NCBI GenBank assembly: GCA_937965785.1
Contig: CALCKT010000011.1
Location: 62,001 to 126,000 of the forward strand
From: an uncultured Propionibacteriaceae bacterium
GTDB taxonomy: Bacteria; Actinomycetota; Actinomycetes; Propionibacteriales; Propionibacteriaceae
DNA: 64,000 nt
Direction: 5' to 3'
The notes under the pieces were generated by a model that saw only the letters and a program-made list of their open reading frames with translations, had not been told where the DNA came from and did no database searches. The position numbers were made by a program, and so were the translations under genes. Shown here piece by piece: positions 54,050 to 61,573 of this stretch (within the stretch, counting starts at the first letter, position 1; each line of letters begins with the position of its first letter).

Positions 54050-54600
54050 AGGTCACTTGGCTCTCCGACATCGGCGTGTTCCAGTGCAAGACCCCGACCT
54101 GCACCGTCTCCGGCGCCTTCGCGGGCATCGCCTAGGTGGTGCTGGCGGCGAAGCTGAACTCGGCGCGGTCCATCGCCGGGCAGGACCACGAACTCGACGC
54201 TATCGCGTCGGTTTGAATCTGCTGAACGTCTCGTCCTATCAGCAGAAGCTCATCATCGGTTTCATCATCCTGTCCGCCGCCGACTCGCAGGCCCTCATGC
54301 CGGCCATCGTCAGGGCCAACGAGGCGGGGGTTCCCGTGAACCTCGTCAACGACCCATCGAGCCGGAGGCCCTGGAAACCTACGCCGGTCACGTTGGGCGG
54401 CTGGAGGGAATCGCGGGTATGAGCGCCTTACAGCAACGGCTCGACGGGTTCAAGAACCTTCCGGCGCACACCGTGACCAAAGCGGAACTGATCACCGCTG
54501 GAAACGTGGATACTCTGAACTGGCAACTCGGTGAGAGGTCCCGCGGGGCCTCCAGCGCCAGCGTCGGTGGCCGGGAGCCGGATTCCCCCGGGGGTAGCTG
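54050..54600 (+). pseudogene. Decayed sugar-binding protein (RbsB-type) remnant
   Basis: Pieces of a type-1 periplasmic sugar-binding protein lie in different frames: NLLNVSSYQQKL then GFIILSAADSQALMPAIVRA and NEAGVPVNLVND (54213-54357), which match the ADSTALVPAIEKANEAGIPV-type core; then LEGIAGMSALQQRLDGFKNL (54402-54461). In-frame stops at 54133 and 54214 and frame changes separate them. No signal peptide remains. No permease or ATPase is nearby, so this is a solitary relic. Confidence 0.6.
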
Positions 54601-54621
54601 ACCCCACCGTGCGTCGCGGGG

Positions 54622-55095
54622 TCAATCAGCGGGGGAGTCCTTGGCGTCGTGCTTCGCGCGCAACCGGACCAGCTCCTCCTGGTCATCCTCGGAGAGCTCC
54701 TTGAAACAGCCCATGAGATGGCGGTCGTTGCGGGGAACCCCCGCCTTGGTTGCTCTCCGGTACCAGGCGGGCAGCAGGAAACGCGGGAACCAGATGAACG
54801 TGCCCAGCAGCGCGATGGCCCCGGTGGGGAAGAAAACCAGGCCGATCAGCCCCTTGACCCACGAGGGAAACGAGTACCCGACACCGGCGACGCCCGCGCA
54901 GAGCAGACAGATCCCCGTGAACGGCAGGGTCAGGGAACCTGAGGCCCGGCCGGTGTAGGTCGTGACGAAATTCGGGATCCTCGCATTCCGGATGCGCATC
55001 CCTCCCCAGATCGCCAGGAAACCGAGGAAGCTCAGGATTGGCCCCATGACCACGGGGGAAACGGCGCCTTGACTTGCGGAATCGAGCAGGATCAT
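54622..55095 (-). CDS. Small membrane protein coupled to the gene at 55092
   Basis: A 157-residue protein with three to four hydrophobic segments (about 12-30, 52-73, 82-103) and a charged C-terminal tail (LSEDDQEELVRLRAKHDAKD). No family recognised. ATG 55095 overlaps the upstream gene's stop as ATGA, so the two are co-translated and probably interact. A short GC-rich stretch after its stop shows no convincing terminator. Confidence 0.7.
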   Translation of the reverse strand: MILLDSASQGAVSPVVMGPILSFLGFLAIWGGMRIRNARIPNFVTTYTGRASGSLTLPFTGICLLCAGVAGVGYSFPSWVKGLIGLVFFPTGAIALLGTFIWFPRFLLPAWYRRATKAGVPRNDRHLMGCFKELSEDDQEELVRLRAKHDAKDSPAD

Positions 55096-56435
55096 GAGCC
55101 GGAACCCTCCTGGATGAGTCGTTTCGAGGCCTCCAGGAGAAGTTCCCAGAAGGGGCGTCGTGGGTTGCTGGTCACGGTGATCTCGTTCGCATCCGCCCGG
55201 TTCCTCAGGACCGCGGCCCCACGGTGCGGGGTCATCACCCAGGTGAGTGCAGGCTCCCCATCAGGGCCGAGCAGGGACATGGGAACCCACTGCTGCGCGG
55301 AGAACGCGACGGCGTCCCTCTGGGTTGCGGCACCGGGTGGGATGTTGGCGAGCAGCTTGGCCAGCAGTTCGTGTCGCGTCACGGTGTAGTGGAAACGCAT
55401 CTCCCAGGCGGGATGGAAACCGATCAACTCCAGCAGGACCCGGGGAATCCTCTCGGTGGGGCAGAAACCGAGGGCGCTCCTGTCGGAATTGGTGTCCGGG
55501 GAGATGAAGGACAGGACGGCCAGGGCTCTCGGGCCGTCGATCCAGAAGGTCAGCATCCTCGGTGGAGAGCCCTTCACCTGCAAAGCCACCTGCCGCCCGT
55601 TCAGCAGGTGCCGGGCCACCCGCGTCCCCAGCTCCGTGGCCACGCCGTTCCATTCCGCCAATCCCGCCCGCACCAGCTTCCGGTCGCCGTAGGTCGGCAT
55701 TGCGTTCTTCATGGAGCGGCCGAGCAACGCCAGGGCGCCGAAGGACCTGAAGGTTTTCTCCGGGAGTTCGACGACCTCAGTGGAGAGGCAGGGGATGGCC
55801 GGTGCGGTGTCGACGGGTTCGGTCCGCCACGGGGAATGGGGTGTGACCGGCCGGAGTGCGGGTGGTTCGAGGATCTCCAGGTTCTCCCGGGGTGCGTCGT
55901 CGCGCCGCTCCGCCCACTCGTCGCAGAGGAGCGTGTCAGCGGTCAACATCTCGCGGGGAATCCCGCGCTCCTTGCGTGGCAGGGGCCGCAGGCTGTCCAG
56001 GATCGTCTCGTGAACACCGCCGCGACGCCAAACGCGCCAAGGCACGGTCACGGTCAGCTCCGCCAGCGCATTCCCGGCCACCAGCAGGTCGCGGATCGTC
56101 AACAGGCCAAGCGATTCGGCACCACCCCCGGCAACATCCGGCGCGGAGAACGCCCACAACCGGCGGCGCTCCCTGATGTCCGAATTGGCTTTCCTGTCGG
56201 GAATCGCTTCCACGTGGAGGACGGTTCTCTCCCGGGAGACCTCCCGGAGGTTCGCCCACGATGCCCGCGCCAGGGAGGACCGGGTGGGACGTTTCACCTG
56301 CCACTCCCGCAGCACGACATCCGGGCTGAAACCCGCGACCGACTCGTCCGAGGTGGCGGTGACCAGCCCTTCTTTCGTCTCCGCCGTCCAGGTGGCGGGT
56401 ACGTCGAAGGCGAAGCAGCAACCGGCCAACTCCAT
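55092..56435 (-). CDS. Unrecognised 447-residue protein, LpqN-like N-terminus
   Basis: A 447-residue soluble protein. ELAGCCFAFDVPATWTAETK at the start and the following strands resemble the LpqN/Mog1-type fold (a PsbP-like domain) seen in actinobacteria. The C-terminal half (residues about 260-447) contains LTWVMTPHRGAAVLRNRAD and ends in FWELLLEASKRLIQEGSG; no family was recognised. ATG 56435 is preceded by GAGGAG. Weak resemblance to type VII secretion accessory proteins was considered but is not supported by any neighbour. Confidence 0.65.
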   Translation of the reverse strand: MELAGCCFAFDVPATWTAETKEGLVTATSDESVAGFSPDVVLREWQVKRPTRSSLARASWANLREVSRERTVLHVEAIPDRKANSDIRERRRLWAFSAPDVAGGGAESLGLLTIRDLLVAGNALAELTVTVPWRVWRRGGVHETILDSLRPLPRKERGIPREMLTADTLLCDEWAERRDDAPRENLEILEPPALRPVTPHSPWRTEPVDTAPAIPCLSTEVVELPEKTFRSFGALALLGRSMKNAMPTYGDRKLVRAGLAEWNGVATELGTRVARHLLNGRQVALQVKGSPPRMLTFWIDGPRALAVLSFISPDTNSDRSALGFCPTERIPRVLLELIGFHPAWEMRFHYTVTRHELLAKLLANIPPGAATQRDAVAFSAQQWVPMSLLGPDGEPALTWVMTPHRGAAVLRNRADANEITVTSNPRRPFWELLLEASKRLIQEGSGS

Positions 56436-56603
56436 CGGGGACTCCTCAACGTTTTGCCGTTGCTCGTACACGCTAGGCCAGTTTCCCGGGTGGCGTGAAA
56501 AAACCAGAGAAACTGGGGATCCCGGGGACGGATCTCCTTCCCGAGGCCGGGCGTGTTGAGACCAGGGTGGCCGTGGTGGAGCTCTGGCTACCGGGTGCGG
56601 GTT

Positions 56604-56689
56604 GGTTTCGACTCGGGCCACTCCTTCGTCGCAGCCCGGCTCAACCAACTTCGGGGAGGGGTGTTCGCGGCCCGGCTCAACCGGCTTCA
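56604..56689. repeat. Dispersed repeat family A, single arm plus extra arm
   Basis: GGTTTCGACTCGGG at 56604 through CGCAGCCCGGCTCAACCAAC at about 56630-56649, then a second partial arm GCGGCCCGGCTCAACCGGCTTC to 56688. The preceding GAGCTCTGGCTACCGG matches the spacer of the copy at 49199. It lies in the 462-base gap between the gene ending at 56898 and the start at 56435; apart from this repeat and a terminator the gap shows nothing else. Confidence 0.78.
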
Positions 56690-56728
56690 AAGGCCGACCG
56701 CCTCCTGCGCACGAAAAGCGGAAGAAGA

Positions 56729-56761
56729 ACGGTTCAACGTCGTGTGGCGGCGTTGAACCGT
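56729..56761 (-). terminator. Intrinsic terminator downstream of yaaA
   Basis: ACGGTTCAACG (56729-56739) and CGTTGAACCGT (56751-56761) form a perfect 11-base-pair stem with an 11-base loop. Read on the minus strand it is followed by TCTTCTTCCGCTTTT, so it fits a rho-independent terminator for yaaA. Confidence 0.8.
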
Positions 56762-56897
56762 CGAACCTCCGTGATTCGTGTGCGGGATGAGCTGCTGCCT
56801 GAGCTGCGCGACGGCCTACCGTCGAGGGGACGGGGTGGCGGTGGTGCCCCTGGCGCTGCTGGGGCCGTGACGCCGGGGCCGGGGCTCAGTGATCCGG

Positions 56898-57668
56898 TCA
56901 GCGGACGAAGACGGGGGCGTCGGGTGTCGAGCGCTGTTCGTCGTAGGCGTAGCCGTTCTCGGCGAAGTCAGGGAGTCTCGCCGCGGAGCGGACCCGGTTG
57001 CGGACCAGCCAGCCGGCCATGGCGCCGCGGGCGCGTTTGGCGTGGAAACTGACCACGCGGGCGGTGCCGTTCCGGTCGCGGTCCTCGAAACGCGGGGTGA
57101 TGATCCGCGCTTCGAGGCGGTCGGCGTCGACGGCGGCGAAGTACTCCTGCGACGCCAGGTTGACCAGCACCTTCGCACCCGGGGAAGCGGCCAGGTCCTC
57201 GCGCAGCAGGTCGGTGATGCGCCCGCCCCACCAGTCGCGGAGGTTGCGGCCGCGGTCGGTGGCCAGGCGGGTGCCCATCTCCAGGCGGTGCGGCTGGATC
57301 AGGTCGAGGGGACGCAGCAGCCCGTAGAGCCCGGACAGGATCCGCAGGCTCTTCTGCGCCTCGGTGAAGTCGCGGGCCTCGAAGTCGCGGGCGCGCAGCC
57401 CCTGGTAGACGTCGCCGTTGAAGGCCAGTACCGCCGGGCGCGAGTCGTCGGGGGTGTGCGGGGTGGTGAACTCGCGGTAGCGCGTCGCGTTGAGATGGGC
57501 CAGGTCCTCGGAGATGCGCATCAGTTTCGCGATGTCGCCGGGCGATTTGGTGCGCATGATCTCGATCAGCCCCTCGGTCTCGTCGATCAACCGCGGTTCG
57601 GTGTGCCCGGTGGCGGTGACCGGCGAGTCGAAGTCGAGTGACTTGGCGGGGGAGAGGATGCTCAGCAT
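56898..57668 (-). CDS. yaaA: Peroxide-stress protein YaaA
   Basis: A 256-residue member of the YaaA/DUF328 family. LSILSPAKSLDFDSP at the start, AVLAFNGDVYQGLRARDF, LRILSGLYGLLRPLDLIQPH, the LASQEYFAAVD segment and the late VVSFHAKRARGAMAG are family blocks. In E. coli it lowers free iron during peroxide stress and binds DNA. ATG 57668 fits the family N-terminus; an ATG six codons upstream is possible. A family B repeat sits 32 bases upstream, so the promoter must lie in or beyond it. Confidence 0.93.
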   Translation of the reverse strand: MLSILSPAKSLDFDSPVTATGHTEPRLIDETEGLIEIMRTKSPGDIAKLMRISEDLAHLNATRYREFTTPHTPDDSRPAVLAFNGDVYQGLRARDFEARDFTEAQKSLRILSGLYGLLRPLDLIQPHRLEMGTRLATDRGRNLRDWWGGRITDLLREDLAASPGAKVLVNLASQEYFAAVDADRLEARIITPRFEDRDRNGTARVVSFHAKRARGAMAGWLVRNRVRSAARLPDFAENGYAYDEQRSTPDAPVFVR

Positions 57669-57699
57669 GTCCTCATTGTCGCCCATCCCCCTCCCTCTC

Positions 57700-57815
57700 C
57701 CCCGGTTCGCTGGCCTTGTTCCTGTTTTGCTGGGCTTGTTCACGTTTGCCTGCGCTGTGAGGCCAGCGAACACGAACAAGCCCAGCAAACCGGTGTTAAG
57801 GCCAGCGAACCGGGG
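57700..57815. repeat. Dispersed palindromic repeat family B (116 bases)
   Basis: Outer arms CCCCGGTTCGCTGGCCTT (57700-57717) and AAGGCCAGCGAACCGGGG (57798-57815) pair perfectly over 18 bases. Inner arms GTTTTGCTGGGCTTGTTC and GAACAAGCCCAGCAAAC also pair. The core GTTTGCCTGCGCT is kept, but its right half is changed to GTGAGGCCAGCGAACAC, so the central hairpin is weakened compared with 20251. Same orientation as that copy. Confidence 0.9.
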
Positions 57816-57834
57816 AGGGGCTGGAGAATGGGGC

Positions 57835-57937
57835 GAGGCGTGGGGAGGACTGGGGTGAGGTGTGGGGAGGACTGGGGTGAGGCGTGGGGAGGACTGGGGT
57901 GAGGCGTGGGGAGGACTGGGGTGAGGTGTGGGGAGGG
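57835..57937. repeat. 22-base tandem repeat, 4.6 units
   Basis: Units start at 57835, 57857, 57879, 57901 and 57923 (last one partial). Consensus GAGGCGTGGGGAGGACTGGG followed by GT; the only variation is C or T at position 5. It is purely G-rich on the plus strand. It lies between the family B repeat and the glycosyltransferase operon in a 406-base gap without genes. Confidence 0.92.
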
Positions 57938-58074
57938 GCTGGTGGCGGGCAGCTGGTTGAGAGCGGTTTCAACAACATGAGAAAGCTCTCACGTCAGCCT
58001 CATCGCTTGCTTCATTTCGGTTGCGATGCTCTTCTCAGTCTCGGGGAACGGGACTGGAGAGAAAGGCAACGATC

Positions 58075-59262
58075 ATGGCGGAAACCTACCGGGTACTGCT
58101 GTACAGCCATGACTCCCAAGGCCTGGGGCATGTGCGACGCAACCTGGCCATAGCGCACAACCTAGCCCGGCGCCTGCCAGGAGCCCTCGACGCCGATGTC
58201 GCGGGGCTCCTGGTCACCGGGCTGGCACCCGCATCACGCTTCCCCCTGCCCGAGGGCTTCGACTGGGTCACCATCCCGGGCGTTTCCAAGGGCCGCAACG
58301 GTTACCAGCCGCGCAGCCTGTCCGGCGCCACCGGCGACCTGATCAAACTCCGCTCCCGGCTGCTGCAGGCCGCTCTGCTTGGTTTCAAACCCGACCTGGT
58401 CATCATCGACCGCCACATCTACGGTGTCTGGGCCGAGCTGCGGGAACCCCTCATGTGGTTGCGCACACAGCATCCGTCCGTGCGGGTGGTCCTCGGACTG
58501 CGAGAAGTTCTCGACGAGCCCAGTGTCGCCGCCGCGGAGTGGGAACGCCTCGGCGACCCCGACCGGCTGCGTGACCTCGTGGACGAGGTGTGGGTCTACG
58601 GCGACCCCGCCGTCCACGACCCCATCGCCACGGGTGAGGCCCCGCCCGCCCTGGCCGACCGCATCCGCTTCACCGGTTACCTCGCCAACGACCGCCGCGT
58701 CAGCGACCACGGCGAACCGATCGAACCCAAACCGTTCGTGCTCACCACCGCGGGCGGCGGTTCCGACGGGCACGAGCTGCTGCGCGCCGCCGTCGCCATG
58801 CAGGTCCCGGAAGGGTACGAGAACATCGTCGTCACCGGGCCGCAGCTCGACGACGACAGCTTCGAGGCCATCGCCGCTCAGGCCGGCCCCGGCACGCAGG
58901 TGCACCGCTCCTGGCCGGGCCTGGGTAGTCAGATCGCCGAGGCATCAGCCGTGATCTCCATGGGCGGCTACAACACCGTCTGCGAGATCCTCGCCACTGA
59001 GACCCCGGCACTGGTCGTGCCCCGCGAGGTCCCGCGGCTGGAGCAGCTGATCCGCGCCGAGACCCTCCGCGACGCCCGCGCCCTCGACGTGATGCGCACC
59101 CCGCAGGTCACCCCCGAAACCCTCGGGGCCTGGGTGGCCGACGCCGTGACGCGCCGCGTGGACCGCTCCCACATCGCCCTCGACGGCCTGGCGGCCGCCG
59201 CTGATTTCGCCGCTGACCTGCTCAGCGACGCCGACCACGTGGAAAGGCAGGTTGTGGCATGA
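58075..59262 (+). CDS. MurG-like (GT28-type) glycosyltransferase
   Basis: A 395-residue GT-B enzyme. YRVLLYSHDSQGLGHVRRNLA at the N-terminus is the acceptor-side domain start; the C-terminal domain has FVLTTAGGGSDGHELL and the nucleotide-sugar segment ASAVISMGGYNTVCEILAT, typical of MurG/GT28-like proteins. No membrane helix. ATG 58075 is chosen, with a weak AAAGG upstream. Its stop overlaps the next start as ATGA. It is the first of at least five coupled genes. Donor and acceptor unknown. Confidence 0.82.
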   Translation: MAETYRVLLYSHDSQGLGHVRRNLAIAHNLARRLPGALDADVAGLLVTGLAPASRFPLPEGFDWVTIPGVSKGRNGYQPRSLSGATGDLIKLRSRLLQAALLGFKPDLVIIDRHIYGVWAELREPLMWLRTQHPSVRVVLGLREVLDEPSVAAAEWERLGDPDRLRDLVDEVWVYGDPAVHDPIATGEAPPALADRIRFTGYLANDRRVSDHGEPIEPKPFVLTTAGGGSDGHELLRAAVAMQVPEGYENIVVTGPQLDDDSFEAIAAQAGPGTQVHRSWPGLGSQIAEASAVISMGGYNTVCEILATETPALVVPREVPRLEQLIRAETLRDARALDVMRTPQVTPETLGAWVADAVTRRVDRSHIALDGLAAAADFAADLLSDADHVERQVVA

Positions 59263-60449
59263 CCCGCATCGGATACGTCCTCAAGGTCTACCCGCGCTTC
59301 TCCGAGACCTTCATCGTCACCGAGATCCTGGCCCGCGAGGCCCAGGGCGACGACCTGAGCATCTACGCGCTGCGTCCCACCACCGACGCCCGCTTCCACC
59401 CCGAGATCGCGCGGGTGCGCGCCCAGGTCTCGTGGGTGCCGCGCCCCACCAGGGCCAGCGATTTCTGGCTCCAGCTCAGCGACTCCCTGAGCCACGAGGA
59501 ACTGCGACGCCGTTTCGCCGAGCTCGCGCCCAGCATCGCCGACCTGCCCGCCGACGAGGTTGCGCAGGGAATCTCCCTGGCCGCGTCCGTGATCAACGAC
59601 GGCATCGACCACCTCCACGCCCACTTCGCAACCCTGGCGGGCCGGATGGCTTGGCTCGCATCCCGGCTGACGGGGGTGCCCTACACCATCACCACGCACG
59701 CCAAGGACATCTACCACGAGTCCGTGGACCGCGGCTGGCTGCGGCGGATCTGCGGCGACGCCGACCGGGTGATCGCGATCAGCCGTTTCAACGAGCGCTA
59801 CCTGAACGAGGTCCTCAAGGACACCGGGGCGAGGATTTCCCTGCAGTACAACGCCCTCGAACTGGAACGTTTCCCCTACCGCGACCCGATCCAGCCCAGC
59901 CTTCCGCTGCGGATCGCCACCGTCGGGCGGCTCGTCCCGAAGAAGGGTTTCGCCGACCTGATCGACGCCGTCGCGGCCCTCGACATTCCCGTCGAACTGG
60001 ACATCGCGGGCAGCGGTGAGCTGCACGACGATCTCGCCGCCCGCATCGAACGTTTCGGCCTGGGCGATCGCGCCCGCCTGGTGGGGCCGCTCACCCAGAA
60101 CGAGGTCTCGGAGCTGATCCGCAGCTCCCACGTCTTCGCTGCTCCCTGCATTCCCGCCGAAGACGGCAACATCGACGGCCTGCCGACGGTGGTGCTGGAG
60201 GCCATGGCCCTCGGCACCCCGGTGGTCGCGACCTCCGTCAGCGGCCTGCCCGAGGTGGTTCGCGACGGCCTCACCGGTATCCTCATCGAGCCCGGCGACG
60301 TCGCTGCCCTGACCCGGTCCCTGGCCGAGCTGGCCTCCGGGCAGGTGCCCGTGGTCACCCTCGCCCGCAACGCCCGGGCCCTCATCGAAGAACAGTTCAA
60401 CAGCCGCCGCCAGGCGGCCACGCTCTCCACATGGGAGGGAGGAAACTGA
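59259..60449 (+). CDS. GT4-family glycosyltransferase
   Basis: A 396-residue GT-B retaining enzyme. YVLKVYPRFSETFIVTEIL at the N-terminus, ATVGRLVPKKGFADLIDAVA in the linker strand, and the donor-site motif DGLPTVVLEAMALGTPVVAT near residue 310 place it in GT4 with colanic-acid-type enzymes (WcaL-like start). ATG overlaps the previous stop; its TGA shares the A with the next ATG. It likely adds the second sugar of a glycan or glycolipid built by this operon. Confidence 0.88.
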   Translation: MTRIGYVLKVYPRFSETFIVTEILAREAQGDDLSIYALRPTTDARFHPEIARVRAQVSWVPRPTRASDFWLQLSDSLSHEELRRRFAELAPSIADLPADEVAQGISLAASVINDGIDHLHAHFATLAGRMAWLASRLTGVPYTITTHAKDIYHESVDRGWLRRICGDADRVIAISRFNERYLNEVLKDTGARISLQYNALELERFPYRDPIQPSLPLRIATVGRLVPKKGFADLIDAVAALDIPVELDIAGSGELHDDLAARIERFGLGDRARLVGPLTQNEVSELIRSSHVFAAPCIPAEDGNIDGLPTVVLEAMALGTPVVATSVSGLPEVVRDGLTGILIEPGDVAALTRSLAELASGQVPVVTLARNARALIEEQFNSRRQAATLSTWEGGN

Positions 60450-61573
60450 TGCGCATCGCATACGTCACCGTCGATCCCGGGATCCCCGTTTTCGGCACAA
60501 AAGGCGCCTCCGTGCACATCCAGGAGGTGGTGCGGGAACTGATCCGCCGCGGACACGACGTCACCGTCCACACCACCCGCGCCGGAGATGACATCCCCGC
60601 CGACCTGGCCGGCCTGGAGGTGGTCGAGACCCGCATCGAGGCCAACGACCCCGAGGCCAGGGAACGTGCCCAGCAGGAGGTATCCGCCTGGATCGCGGCA
60701 CGTATCATCACCGACGGCGCCGACCTGGTCTACGAACGCTATTCGCTGTTCAGCACCGTGCTGTCCAAGGTGGTGGACGCCACCGGGGTCGCCGGGATCC
60801 TGGAGGTCAACGCCCCCCTCATCGAGGAGCAGCGCACCCATCGGGTGCTCGTCGACGAGGAGGCCGCCGAGAACGCGCTGTCCCGTCAGGTGGCGGCCGC
60901 CACCGCCACCATCGCGGTCTCCGATCCCGTCCGCGACTGGGTGCGGGAACGCACCGGCTCGGAGCGCGTCCACACCGTCCCCAACGGCGTCAGCATCAAC
61001 CGCATCGTCCCGCAGCCCGAGGAAGTCGGCGACCCGGTGGTGACCTTCGTCGGCACCCTCAAACCGTGGCACGGCGTCACCGATCTGCTGGCCGCCGCGG
61101 CCCTCGCCGAACAACCCTGGAAGCTGCGGATCATCGGCGACGGACCGGAACGGGCCGCCCTGGAGGAGCAGGCCGCCGGCCTCGGGATCAAGGTGGACTT
61201 CCGCGGCGCAGTCGCCCCCGCCGAAATGCCGGGGCAGCTCGCCGGATCCGCCATCGGCGTGGCCCCCTACCCCGATCTCGGTGGCGAACAGCAGCAGTAC
61301 TTCTCACCCCTGAAGGTCTACGAGTACCTGGCGGCCGGGCTGCCGGTGGTGGCCTCCGAGGTCGGGCAGCTGCCGCAGATCCTCGGTGAGCTGGGCACCC
61401 TGGTGCCGCCCTCCGACCCGGCCGCGCTGGCCGCCGCCATCGACACCCTCGCCGCCGACCCCGCTCTGCGCGGAAAACTGGGATGGCAGGGGCGAGTGCA
61501 GGCCGAGGAGAAACACAGCTGGGCCGGTGCCGTCGACCACATTCTTGACCTGGCCGGGAGGGCCGATGGCTGA
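60449..61573 (+). CDS. GT4-family glycosyltransferase
   Basis: A 374-residue GT4 enzyme. MRIAYVTVDPGIPVFGTKGA, with the acceptor-side GTKGAS loop, then VVTFVGTLKPWHGVTDLLAA and the donor-site segment FSPLKVYEYLAAGLPVVAS. ATG 60449 has GGGAGGA upstream and overlaps the previous stop by one base. Its own end overlaps the ABC exporter gene by 8 bases, linking synthesis and export. Confidence 0.88.
   Translation: MRIAYVTVDPGIPVFGTKGASVHIQEVVRELIRRGHDVTVHTTRAGDDIPADLAGLEVVETRIEANDPEARERAQQEVSAWIAARIITDGADLVYERYSLFSTVLSKVVDATGVAGILEVNAPLIEEQRTHRVLVDEEAAENALSRQVAAATATIAVSDPVRDWVRERTGSERVHTVPNGVSINRIVPQPEEVGDPVVTFVGTLKPWHGVTDLLAAAALAEQPWKLRIIGDGPERAALEEQAAGLGIKVDFRGAVAPAEMPGQLAGSAIGVAPYPDLGGEQQQYFSPLKVYEYLAAGLPVVASEVGQLPQILGELGTLVPPSDPAALAAAIDTLAADPALRGKLGWQGRVQAEEKHSWAGAVDHILDLAGRADG

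Noticed and set aside
53821..54135. Plus-strand 104-codon frame as an independent small gene
   Set aside because: No ribosome site, low-complexity residues, and its 3' part adjoins the decayed sugar-binding protein, so it is better seen as part of a decayed region.
57835..57937. Possible CRISPR array
   Set aside because: Head-to-tail 22-base units with no spacers.
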